From: Biscogniauxia marginata
Taxonomy: Eukaryota > Ascomycota > Sordariomycetes > Xylariales > Xylariaceae
Reading direction: 5' to 3'
NCBI GenBank assembly: GCA_022695795.1
Contig: MU404073.1
Location: forward strand, 1 to 64,000
DNA: 64,000 nt
In this document: one piece after another, positions 21,114 through 32,437 of the stretch
Layout: each line of letters begins with the position of its first letter
Position numbering within the stretch: position 1 is the first letter of the stretch
The notes under the pieces: model-generated
Database searches by the model: none
The model's input: the letters and a program-made list of their open reading frames with translations, nothing else
What the model was told of the DNA's origin: nothing
Translations under genes and position numbers: made by a program

Positions 21114-23932
21114 CTATGAGCCAGACGTGCTCGTATTGAGAAATGTAAATGACCCGTCGGTGGATGATTCTTGCTGAGGCTGTTGTTGGTCAGGATTACC
21201 AGCAAAGAATTGGAAAGACGATTGGTCCGGCCCCCAGTTTGCGGTCTGCGCGTAATTATCAAACGCGTCCTATTGATCCCATCGTCAGCAACATATTTCT
21301 AGTCTGGACGGAAGGTAAGATCTGATTTCGTACCCAGTCAAAATTCTGGTCGACAGTCATGTTCATATTGCCTAGATTTGTAAACATTGAGAAGGGCGAC
21401 GCGGCGTTATTGATACCACTGATGTTATCGGGCTGGAATTCTGGTGTAAGTCCTGTGCTTGGTCCTGTTCCTAACCCCGTGCCCAGCTCTAAATTCGGGT
21501 AAGTAGTTCCACCGGGAGATTGGAAACTATTGGGGCTCAATCCTCCCGAGAGCATACCAAGAGTCATGGCGGCCGAATGCTCTGGCTGCATATCGCCCGA
21601 ACCGTAATTCCCAAATATGGAATCAGGCCGAGGCGTAGATCCTTCGTTTTTCCCCGAAGCTGGGTCTGGGTTCTTAATCTTGTCTAACATAATCTCGAGA
21701 ATGTTAGCTGCCTTATAAGCTTCAACGGAATCCTGTGATAGCGATTTCCAGATATCTCGGACGCATTCTAAAGAATGGAACATTTCCCGGCGCTGCTCCG
21801 GTGTCCAGAAGTACATGGATTGCGAGTCCTGGCGCTTGCCCGATGTGGCGGCAAGGTTGTCATGATGGAGATCTAGAAGCACCACCATTGTAGGAAGTAA
21901 TGTGTCTCTCGATGTAGATGAAACAAACCACTTCATGCTACGAAGCCGGCCGTTAGGTTGGCACTCGCGGTATACGGTTCTTAGATGACTCAATGTTTCC
22001 AAGGCAGCCTCGATTGCGCTCCGACGCGAGTGAGCATATCGTGGGTTCTGCCGCGCTCTCATCATGTGTTTCCTATGTAGCATACACATGATCTTTTGAT
22101 ATAGGAGATCAATATTGAACCTCGCAATGATAAGAGTCACAGGATCATGCGACCCTTCTAGCGGCTGGATCTTGAGATGTGGCGGGAATTCGTCCATGAT
22201 TTCGCGAAGCCTCCGGTCGTGGTGTAAAATTTCGTCATATGTGACTTGTTTGCCCACACGGGTAACAGCCTGAAGAATGTTACCAAATTCGTTGCATAAT
22301 TTAGCCTTCCCAATCATGTATGCGATAGGGGTGGGCTCTGTAATTGGTCTAGATGGTGGTAGCACTTTGGTATCAGGCCCAAATTCCTCGTCAAAAATAT
22401 TATGCGGAAGCTTAGTATCGGTATTATGCTCGTAAATCATCGTTGGTAAAGACACCTTTATATAGCCAGTCAGTCATTGCATCTACTACCGTCGAAACTT
22501 TGTGGATTAAGATCTCACCTGATATGAGAACATGATATCTGCCATGCGCAACAAAGCCCACGTTCGCCGCCTCATCTCCTGTATTCGTAACTAGGTTAGT
22601 GATACCGCTCTTTACCAACAGTTTTCTCATAATTCAAAAGTTAGAACCTACTCCTTGGAATGGTGTAATGGATGGGAACCATTCGGCGTCTCGGTGATAG
22701 CCCATACGGAAGGCAAGTCTCGTGATTATGGACGTGATGAGCCAGAGACCAAGATCGGCATCCCAACGAGAGGAATATTCACCAAACAGGTAGAGCAACA
22801 TTGTTTCTATGGTATGCTCAACCGGCTTGGTATAATCAGCAACAATCAAGCATTGTACTGTCCGTAAACGATACTCGGCCGCCAATTCTAAAGATCTGCC
22901 TTTCCACTCCGGAGGCTCATCTCCCACCTTGTGATAACTGAGCATCGCAAGACACAGCATGGAATATAGTAAGCCTATCCACATGATAGTTGATTTAGAT
23001 GGGTCTTGCCAGTGATTCCGTAGTTGCTGCTGAAAACTCGGCCCGTGTATTATACTTGCTGCCGTATCCAAGGAGTTAAAGTATCTCGACACTAGAGTCA
23101 TTATTGCTGACTTTGCGGGCAATTCTGCCCTGAGTTCTACTTCTGTCGCTGGCGGGGCAGAAAGCAGGAATATTGGAGAGTCCCGAGCTGTTGCGGGCTT
23201 CGAAGACATCACCCTCTGATAACTATTTTCGAGGTCCTTCTTATGCGAAGCATAGAAGTTTTTGACTTCGGAAACATCGGCCAGCAGTGTGTGCCAGTGT
23301 TCCTGCCCAATGTACATGGACTTGCCCTTGTCCGTGTCGACTTTCAGCACACCTAACGAGGTTGCCAACCCATCGTCAATGTCGCTGTCTCCATCTTCGC
23401 CGTCGTCTCTCATAGCGCCGTCATCGTCTCCATACTTCGCCGGGGAGGAACTGTCACCAGCCGAGGGCGACGGGCCGGAGGGATTTGCCGAAGCAGTGGT
23501 AGCTACTACCGCAGGGTCAATATTTGCACCACCATGCATCAGGCTTAAAACTAGGCCTTCGAGACGGTCGATACGATTCTGCATATCATCAGGGCTTGTA
23601 TTAGCTCCGGCACTGCTTTGGGTTTTCCTCCGGTTTGATGGAGTAGCGTAAACGCAGGACTGGGTATCGCCTCGTTTGATGCAATTCTCGCAACTTGGCG
23701 TCCCCCTGTTGCACTTTAACCTAAAAAGGAGGTTAGTGAGGCTGGCACGCTGGAATAATTGTGTATAGCTGCGCGAGCAGCCTGGGACTCTCGGAATCGA
23801 TGTTACTCACTTTCGCGTCCTGCATGGGTAGCAGCTGAGCGGCACTCGGTTTCTGCGTCGAACCACCCTAAAATGTTCCTCAGGCGAGTGGCCCGAGGAA
23901 GAGGTGGTCGCTGAGGGAGGTGTGGGGGTCAT
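21114..23932 (-). CDS. Zn2Cys6 fungal transcription factor, 5 exons, 842 aa
   Basis: Exons on the minus strand are 23811-23932, 22652-23720, 22519-22578, 21334-22455 and 21114-21269, giving 842 residues in frame. The zinc cluster has Cys34, 37, 44, 51, 54 and 63 (CYPCRTRKLKC, CENCIKRGDTQSC), split by intron 1. A short coiled-coil-like segment (MQNRIDRLEGLVLSLM) follows as a likely dimerisation element, then an acidic Ser-rich linker. The fungal-specific regulatory domain follows, with LGLWLITSIITRLAFRMGYH, the 60-base exon 3 encoding EMRRRTWALLRMADIMFSYQ, and SLPTMIYEHNTDTKLPHNIF. The C-terminal tail is Asn/Gln/Ser-rich, as in activators. It is a nuclear DNA-binding regulator; targets are unknown. 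Exon 3 and the last exon are recovered only by splicing. It sits upstream of the amylase on the same strand, which alone does not prove a link. Confidence 0.92.
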
Positions 23933-26900
23933 ACTGAATAGAATAGGTGTGCGCCTATAAAAGAGGAAGTGCTGAAATTGCTCGGGTGCTCACTCTGGTG
24001 AGTACTGTATGTCGCGGAGCTAGGACAGAAAGTCCAACGATATAACAGCCCAGCCTTATCGTTGGCAGCATGCACAAGCAACCGCCTGAAGACTGAGGTC
24101 AGCGTGGGGATAGGCCAATGAATAGGGCCAGATGATATCCCCCTAGCCAGCCGAAATAGTGGCGAAAACACCAAGTATCAGCCCACCGGAGATAAGGGGC
24201 CTCTTGTAGAAATCCAGGGGTATAGTCGGAAGGACTGTGAGCAGCATATGCTCCACTTCATATATCTCCCCCCTCAGGATATAGCCGACGAAAATCCAGA
24301 TATAACGACCACAACGTCAGCTTCGATGATTCGCTCGCTCTTCCTCGTATGCGGGTGAAGTAGACCAAGCCCCACTAAGTACTGCCGTAATACCATGCAA
24401 TTATGAGTTTAGTGTTGAAACCTATGCTCCAGCAATTCGATCTCACGACCCTTTAGAATGCGGCGAAGTCGTTCTTGTTTTGTTGCTTACTGAAGTTTTA
24501 GGCGCAAGGATTTGAGGCTAGGCAGAATGGTGGCGATAGGAGTGCGCCGCTACAGCTCGTGGAAGTCGACGTTGAGCAAGAGGAAATTATCGATCGTGCC
24601 CCCAAGATATTTCTTTGGTAAACCTGCGGACGTCACCAAGTTGACCTGGCAAGCTAAGGTAGGCTGTTAGTCTAATGTTCAAGGCAAGGTAGCGAATTCC
24701 ATTAAGTCTTGCGCCGAAGCATGAGGAGACAGCATGAAAGTTCTCACCAGTCTCGAGAGTCGACCGCCACTATAGCATCATAGAGGGGTCACGGTCCACA
24801 GATCCCTAGTTCAGCGAAAATCGCTAACTACACAACTTCGCGATTCCAGAGAGTCGGACCTCGGAGCTGGCAGCGCCGATGTCTACAAGCAACTGGAGAG
24901 GGGCGGATTGGAATAATGAGGGGTAGGCAGTTTGCAGGACGAAGACAGATCCTACAGAGAATTGGAGTTGAAGGCGGGTTTATAGTAAGGTTGGAAGTTG
25001 GAAGTTATAAGGTTGAAGGTGGAAGGTTTGAATTGCGACAAAGAGAAAGACGGAAGTCTAAAAAGAGACAGGCGGAATGAAGATTTAGGTAAGTTTAGGT
25101 AAGGTCGATAGTGGGGTTAAGTTATTAGTGTCTCATTGTGCTAGCCTGGGTGACCCGCCGGCTTCGTTTCCCTGTCGTTTTTTATCATCAGGGGGCTAGT
25201 AACTTAGGTGCTGTCAGCTGCCTTGGCTGTTAACCGGACGGTCTAAACAGGGCAGGCACCTGCACTTACGCCACCACATTGCACATACTAAGGGTACACT
25301 ATCTAAACCATAATAAGCATCATATAAATTATAGTCTTTCGGCATTGCCTCTTATATACACGGCACTTAATATCACTTCTACTTATATATCTTTGTTTAC
25401 TCCTTATGAATTGACTCTGAATCGATATCTTCATATATGGTACCGATGATTCTCGCTGCTTAAACTTTACCAATTAAATCTATGAAATTTGGTGGTGTTA
25501 GTAGTATCGATTTACTCAAGTAGTTTGCTTTAATGTTGTTATTAGTGGAGTTGAGTTAAAGCCCGCCGGTACGTAGTGGTCAGCCGTGGCGATTTTATGC
25601 GAGGCTAGCTTTCTCTAGTGAATATGAGTCACTACTTATCTTCTCCAACTCATGAATATACGCCCGTGATACCTATATGCATGGGCTTAGCGTTACAGTG
25701 CATCCGAGGGCCACCTAAGAGATGCAAAGCTGCTTTGGCTTTGTCAGCACGGCACTTCCTCCTTTTCTTCCCCCTATCCATCGAGGCAGTCCGTCTCTCG
25801 AGTTGATATTTCACTGTTTATAGAATTTAATGTATGGATTAAGACATGTTACTTATCTAGTAAGCATATATACGTCAGCTATGCGAAAAGTAAGGAGCTG
25901 TCATGTCATGCTGTTAGAATGTTTCTTTACCTGTAGTCTTAGAAGCTATACCCCTGAGCTGAGTTCTACTTCTAGTGTTTGGTGTTTGGTGTTCGACAAT
26001 ACGTAACTCTAGAATGACACACGATGAACTTAACTTGGCATTAAATATCCAGGATTGCAATAGCTACGGCAGGTCATGACTCAAGTTTCCATCATTCGAT
26101 AGCTTTTAAAGATCTCACCACCCGGACTTAAGCTGTTATCTCCATCTCCCCAGCGCATAAGCAAGACAGGGGAAACTAGAATTAATTTCAAAAAGAATAA
26201 TTGCTTTAATAGGCTATCTGAGGAACAGACCTAGTGACGCAATTACCGAACCTCTTACTTTTCTCTTTTCGTACATCAAAATATCGTTGCCTATTTGCAG
26301 TGGGCTGTATCCTGCGAGTCTATATAATACTGTGTTCTAATACTCTAACTACCTCCTTAGAGTGTGGGGGTACGGAAAAAGTAAAACAATGCGATTAATC
26401 AAGTTTCTGCAACTATATTAGGAATGGAACGTGGAAACTTTCTACTCAAAATTATGTACCCAGGTATATATTGTATTATAAGAAAAAGGAATAAGACTAA
26501 AGACATGGACAAACCAAAAAAAACTAATTGGCTATTACCTCCGTATAATAATATTTATAGTTGAATATAGGTACATTGAAAAGTAAAGCAAAATATAAGG
26601 TATATTAAGTAACTAAACTTAAGACCTGTGCAAAACCGTTGAAGCGGGAGTACTAATGATTAGATACACGGCAAAGCTAGAGACTACCTATGAATCAAAT
26701 ATATAACATATTAAACGGTAGTGAGGCACATTTAAACTTGGTAGGTACTTAACATGACCAGTGTAAAATAATGCATATAATAAACCTTAGGGGTAACTAT
26801 CAAACTATAGAATGAAGATTGGAAAACCTGCATATTAATGTCTGCAATACACTTATAAATGCTCTTGTGGTTTACTCGTAGAACAGTAGTACTACCTAGG

Positions 26901-27597
26901 TAAGGTACCTATTGAAGTTTGATGGTGTCTTGGCGCCACGGACCGGGGCCCCAACTGTCTCCGACAGGCCGGGTCCCGTCGCTCCGTGTCCTGCAAGTAT
27001 TCAAAAAATGCGGCAACGCCCGAGTAGGGGTTGGGGATGGTGGGCGATCCGCCAAGTCAAAAGGTACACCAATACATGCAAGATACATTAGGTACATCAG
27101 GTACTGACGGAGATCTAATCAGTGCAATGGCGCGCTAGCAAAAGTCTCCGGCCATTCCACTGCCGTTACATAATACCTTTTAATTTACCTGTCTACCTCC
27201 AATACCAATACAGCCCCCCGAAAGATACATATCACCAACGAGATTCATCGCCTTCTGAGAAGCTGGCCTAGACTCTCGCCTACCAACCCAAAGGCCAAAG
27301 GGGGGGCTTTCGCAGCGGCACGCCCCGATGATCTCGATAACTTGTATCGTAGCTGGCTAATCGGCTGTCAGATTCTGCGCCCGAGAATCCTTCGAAGTTG
27401 ATCGCAACTCAAGTTGATCGCGCGTTGATCTGTGCCAAGTATATCACACTTCAGCCAAGAACGATGAGTCCGATTTTCATCAACTACCTTGGGCTTTAAA
27501 GGAGGTGTCGTAGTGTAGCCTACGACATATCAACGCCAGGTCTTACTTAGAAGTGGCAAGATATAGTTCAAGATATAGTTCGAAGCCTGCTGGAGAG
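23933..27597. other. long gene-free spacer
   Basis: This 3.7 kb separates the divergent transcription factor (minus) and multicopper oxidase (plus). I see no supported gene. Notable content is a set of imperfect GGTTGGAAGT-like direct repeats at about 24988-25030, an AT-rich stretch from about 26340 to 26900, and a GC-richer islet at about 26930-27060 with no intact frame. The last few hundred bases should be the oxidase promoter. Confidence 0.5.
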
Positions 27598-29811
27598 ATG
27601 CGGCTTTTAAGACCAGCTCGGGATACAACAGTATCCGACGAAATACGTACAGATACCGTTCTACCTGGGACTGGAGATGATGATGATCGACGCCATCTTC
27701 TATTTACCGAAGCCGACGCTGAGAAGACGACCACGCCTTCCAAAGCAAGCAGCCACCCAAGATGGTTCTTTTATGGGATCGCGGTGGTCTTTTTCATTGC
27801 CATCGTCCGACTCTGCTGGCTGTTACTATCTCTGAACCCTCAAGCTGGCAAGTCTGGTTCCACTGAGGAGTCTAGTCCTACTGAACAACCCACCACGACT
27901 TGGCGACGTCCCGGAAATGACTATATTCTGGACCCAGGTTGGGACTTTGGGGTTCCGAATCAAGTTCGATCGTATGACTGGACAATCGTCGATACGGAAG
28001 GGAACCCGGATGGCGTATTTAAGCCGATGATGTTGATCAACGGGCAGTTTCCTGGGCCCCTGATCGAGATCAATCAAGGCGATATCATTGCCGTCAATGT
28101 GCATAATCAGGCGTCTAATGCCACTGCTATACACTGGCATGGGATATTCCAGAACGGTACTAACTGGATGGATGGAGCAGCGGGAGTGACACAATGCCCT
28201 ATTGCCCCTGGCCGATCCTACCAGTACAAGTTCAACGTCACGGGTCAGGCTGGCACATGTGAGTGATATCTCAGTACAAATTGTTCACAACGGCCTACGG
28301 TGCAATTCCAACCCCCCCCCCCCCCCAAAAAAAAAAGAAAAAAAAGACTATATCTGTATGAAGTCATGACCAGCAGGCTAATTCACAGGATTAAGACTTT
28401 TACCATGGACACCAGGGTGTTCAGGCCCTCGACGGCCTCGTAGGGCCGCTCGTTGTTCACAGCCGCAGCGAAGCGGACCACCAGCCCATTCCCTATTCAT
28501 CGGACCGCGTCATCTTACTCCAAGACTGGTACTACGATAGCGCGAGTGGGCTCATGCGACAGGTTTTATCTCCAGGTGTCGAAGATGCGCCCATACCCAA
28601 CACGGCACTGATTAATGGCGCAAACCAGGCTGAGTGTGATTACCATCCTGGCCGAAAATGCCATAGCCCTGAGAGGGCCTCTCTTCCAACTCTGAACCTA
28701 GCTTTAGGAGCGAGTCACAGGCTACGCTTCCTAAATGTTGGTGGGTATTCTTGGTTTCAAGTGGCAATAGATGAGCATAGTTCCTTGCCGGTCATCGAAG
28801 TAGATGGCACGCCTGTCGAGCCAGCCCCTGCAGGAGCCCTGACGATTGCACCGGGGCAGCGGTATAGCGCAGTTTTGACAGCCAACCAGACCGACAAGCA
28901 AGCATTCTGGCTCCGCGCCCGGATGGTGACCTCCTGTTTTGCAAAACAAACCCTCCCCGAGAACGGCACCGAGGAGGCGAGAGCCATCGTCCGCTACCGC
29001 AGCGATAACATGCAAACTCGCCACGAGGGCCATGACGAGGAGGACGAGGAGGACACCGATGATGATGGTTCCGACCTCCCTCTCCCCGTGACAACCTCGC
29101 AGCTCGAGTACATCTCAACATGTCAAGACATGAGCTCGACGACGCGCTTATCCCCCTCGCCTCCGCAGCCAGCCCCCGCATCCGCCGACCACTCGTGGTA
29201 CCTACGCGTGAACCTCGCCATCGGCGACTGGCGCCTGCAGCGCGGCGTCATGAACGCGTCCTCGTTCCGGCCGCACCTCACGTCGCCGACGCTGCACCGC
29301 GTCCTCGACGGCCTGGCGCAGAACAACGCGTCCTTCTCGTCCTCGACCGCGACGAGCGGCGTCAACGCGGCCGCCTTCGACCCGCGGTCCGAGCTCGTCA
29401 TCTCCCACCCGGGCATCGAGACCGTCGACCTCGTCCTCCAGAACATGGACGAGAACAGCCACCCCTTTCACCTCCACGGCTACGCCCCCTGGGTGCTCGC
29501 CGCGGGCCACGGGTACTTCCCCGGCTACGCGGCGCTGGGCCTGCCCGTTCCCGGGCCCGGGGACAAGGGCGGTGCCGAGGAGCCGCCGCCGGGCGGGAGA
29601 CGTGGCGACGATAAGCCGAGCGCGACCGGTAACCCCCTGCGCCGCGACACCGTCACGGCGGAGGGCTTCGGCTGGGTCCTGCTCCGCTTCGTGGCCGACA
29701 ACCCGGGAGTCTGGCTGTTTCACTGCCATGTGGCCTGGCACTCGGAGGCCGGCATGGGGATGCTGTTCCTTACGCGATTGTCTTCTCGCGATGATAACGA
29801 CTACGATAATA

Positions 29812-29843
<32 letters not shown>

Positions 29844-30008
29844 GGAGCCTCTATGCGCGGGTGGCGGGTCCCCGAGGACGCGCGCACGCTGTGCGATGAT
29901 GTGCCCGCTGCCGAGCTCATGAAGGGCGCGTCGCCGGGGGATGAGGAGTTCGCTGGGTTTGGAGGTAGTGATAGTGATAGTGGTAGTGGTAGTGGGAATG
30001 AGGGATGA
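27598..30008 (+). CDS. membrane-anchored multicopper oxidase (laccase-like), 2 exons, 757 aa
   Basis: Exons are 27598-28258 and 28396-30008. All four copper motifs are intact: HWHG (His179, His181), YHGHQG (His224, His226), HPFHLHG (His576, His579, His581) and HCHVAWHSEAGM (His663, Cys664, His665, His669). The position ten residues after the Cys is Met674, the likely axial T1 ligand, which usually goes with a lower redox potential. Family members couple one-electron oxidation of phenols or metals to four-electron reduction of oxygen. There is no cleavable signal; instead residues 56-79 (WFFYGIAVVFFIAIVRLCWL...) form one transmembrane segment after a charged N-terminal tail, so a type II anchored enzyme is predicted. 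An Asp-rich insert near residue 430 and an Asp/Gly microsatellite-encoded tail near residue 690-705 are unusual. The intron contains poly-C and poly-A runs. Confidence 0.9.
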
Positions 30009-30624
30009 TGATGATTACGAGTAAGGGATTGGGGAAAAGGGGGGGTTAATGACGAGGAGTGGATCCAAGGGGATTAATCGTCTTATGAGGTTTGTTAGAC
30101 TGGAAGGGGTGATGTGCCGTATATTTGGAACTGACGGGTTCTAGTGATGACAGGTACTCTTCCGTAATAGCCTCGCGGGTGAAAAAACTAAACAAAAAAG
30201 GCGGCATGAAAGCCAGCTACACTTACGGGTTATCTGGATATGTGAGCCCCTTAAGGGGCTTGGGAAGACTAGGACGGTCGGGATCTCTGAGAAGTTTCGT
30301 TCCTCTTGGTCGGACTTTACTAGGTACTTACTTATTGCCTATCTTGATGCTTATCCGCATCTAGAGGGGGTTGGTTACCAGATAGAAACCAGGTGGATTA
30401 AGCTGGTTCCCACGGCATAAGGAACAAGGGTTTTCAGCTATCGTCTAGACGATGATGATTGTATTTCAGAACAGCGCCTTTCCGCGTTATATTTTCTAAG
30501 AGCCTGTCTTCTGTTTTCTTTGCATTTGATGATATTTGGGTTTGCCGTCTTGGATGTAGTCGAGCCTCGAGGAAGCTGGTCCGAAGTGTTTTTACTGCCT
30601 AGGTGGCGGAGCGAGTACGCCCTA
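30009..30624. other. intergenic between convergent genes
   Basis: Probable 3' UTRs of the multicopper oxidase and of the minus-strand 158-residue ORF. No other gene is seen. Confidence 0.55.
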
Positions 30625-31101
30625 TCACTCCGAGTCGTCCTTTACTCGATACCTTTCCCTGACTGACATACTCGCCACCCTCTCTTCGTGATTATCTATC
30701 ATCTCCCGTAGGATTCTATTCTGCTCCTCTAGGGCCCCCTTAGAAATATGTTGTCTCAGGGCCTTCTGGTATGCCCGCAGCAAGTGCCATATCCTTACGT
30801 ACAGGATCCGGCGGACCTGACGTTTATCCTCGTCTTGTTCGTCTGTGGCAGGCTCTATCGAGTGCTGGGCGTCTGTGCTGATGTTTTCTCTGAGGTTGTT
30901 CATGAGAAGACCTAAGAGCTTTATGGTCTCGGTGGAGAGGTGGACTTTGTCTGAAGCGGATAGGGCTGCTGTATTGAGCCTGTCTACAAGACTCAAATGG
31001 CTCCTGTCTATTGCCTTGCTATCTTCAACAAGCTCGCGGGCTGTTATTTCAATGGACATTTCATTGTCTTTGAAACTGCGTTTTGCCCTAAAACTAGACA
31101 T
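30625..31101 (-). CDS. unrecognised helical protein, 158 aa
   Basis: Open frame of 158 codons from an ATG at 31101. I do not recognise it. The sequence is charged, lacks Cys-rich or membrane segments, and is predicted to be mostly helical, with possible coiled coil in LSTETIKLLGLLMNNLRENI and in ALEEQNRILREMIDNHEE. There is no signal peptide. Codon use is less GC3-biased than in the neighbouring enzymes. It could be a small orphan gene or a chance long frame; the balanced amino acid composition and heptad-like leucines favour a real product. Confidence 0.5.
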   Translation of the reverse strand: MSSFRAKRSFKDNEMSIEITARELVEDSKAIDRSHLSLVDRLNTAALSASDKVHLSTETIKLLGLLMNNLRENISTDAQHSIEPATDEQDEDKRQVRRILYVRIWHLLRAYQKALRQHISKGALEEQNRILREMIDNHEERVASMSVRERYRVKDDSE

Positions 31102-31596
31102 CAGTATAGTGTCGTACCGTGAAAGGCCACTAGAATGTTATCACCGTCTGCGGCGTCTCCAACACATTTTCACTCCGTGTGTGGAGGAGGCGAAAGTGGG
31201 TGTACAAGCAAGGAAATGTGATAAGTAGAAGATGATATATAAGTCAAAATTAGCCAAAACCCACGTCCAGTCTTACTTCTCACAGCGCGTGATCAGATTT
31301 TAAGGATTATATTGCAATGTCGGTGTATCCATGTCAGACAAATAAGACCCTGTCCTTCGTCCTCTGCAAAAGTCACCGGAGCTGTGACCTAACATAACCT
31401 CCCGCATTATCAAAGCAATCGAGCCTCGACATGCATTACCGACCCGTAGACAACTCCTTCAATTTTCCTTTGCTATTAATCATATGTTGGTGGCTGCACC
31501 AGAGATGTGTTGTATCTCGGCTGCTGGCATGTCCTTCTGGTCCTATGAGTCATGTTTCGCATCATTTCGTGCTGTTCGTTCATTTCTAGTCGTTGG
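31102..31596. other. intergenic
   Basis: Spacer between two minus-strand genes. It should hold the glutaredoxin 3' UTR and the promoter of the 158-residue ORF. Nothing else is seen. Confidence 0.55.
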
Positions 31597-32437
31597 TCAC
31601 GCCGCAACAGCACCCTCATCCTCCTTGGCCACGCTGTGCGACTTCAAGAAGTCTGGGTTTCCTTCTAGCTCCTCCTTGACCTACAAGATAGTCAGTATGT
31701 GTGGCGGCACTGGGTCGACTCTTCTTAGTACTTACAATGTCAAGACCTCCCACCAACTCTCCATCCATCCATAATTGCGGATAAGTTGGCCACTCGGCAA
31801 ACTCCTTCAGGCCTTGCCGTACCTCATCATCGGCCAGTATGTTGAAAAAGCCATATTTGACACTGCGCTCACGGAGAATTCCCACTAGCTGCCGTGAAAA
31901 GCCGCACTGTGGTGCACTCGGGGTTCCCTTCATGAACAACATTACGGGAGCCGCCTTGACTAATTCCCCCAATCTCTTGAATAGTTCCTCTTTCGCTTTT
32001 GCCGGGTCTGCCTCGGTGTCGACCTCTGCAGCAGTCGCTGGCTTTTCGATGACAGCAGCAGTACCGTTTGTACTTGGTGCGGTACCACTGGTGTCCTTCG
32101 CATGTTTCTCGATGGCTGTGCGCACTTTGACGGCGCTGCTTCCGCTTACCGACTCGAGGACCTGGTCGTTTCGTTGTAGGACGAGGTACGGGACTGCAGT
32201 GACATCGTATGTCTCGGATATGTCGCTCAACTCTTCAGCATTGATGGAGACCCAGCTCGTAGAGGGCGGTTCGGTGACGGGATACTCTGACGCAAGCGCC
32301 TTGAGGACGGTGGCCATCTGGGCGCATGGCGCTGCCCACGGCGCATGGAAGGAGATGATGAGGAGGGTGGAGGAGGGTAGGGAGGCGACGTGTGCACGCC
32401 AGTCCTCTTCGGTGGTTATCTCTTTTATTGCTGACAT
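31597..32437 (-). CDS. monothiol glutaredoxin of the Grx3/4 type, 2 exons, 261 aa
   Basis: Exons on the minus strand are 31736-32437 and 31597-31680. The N-terminal thioredoxin-like domain (about residues 1-115) has HAPWAAPC at the usual redox-site position, with only the second Cys kept, as in Grx3/4. A linker rich in Ala and Thr leads to a glutaredoxin domain (about 150-250) with the monothiol CGFS site at residues 178-181, MLFMKGTPSAPQ before it, and WPTYPQLWMDGELVGGLDI. Such proteins are nuclear/cytosolic, bind a [2Fe-2S] cluster with glutathione, and deliver iron or repress iron-regulated transcription factors. The second exon (VKEELEGNPDFLKSHS) is missed without splicing at GTAAGT/TTGTAG. 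Size and domain order match the family. Confidence 0.94.
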
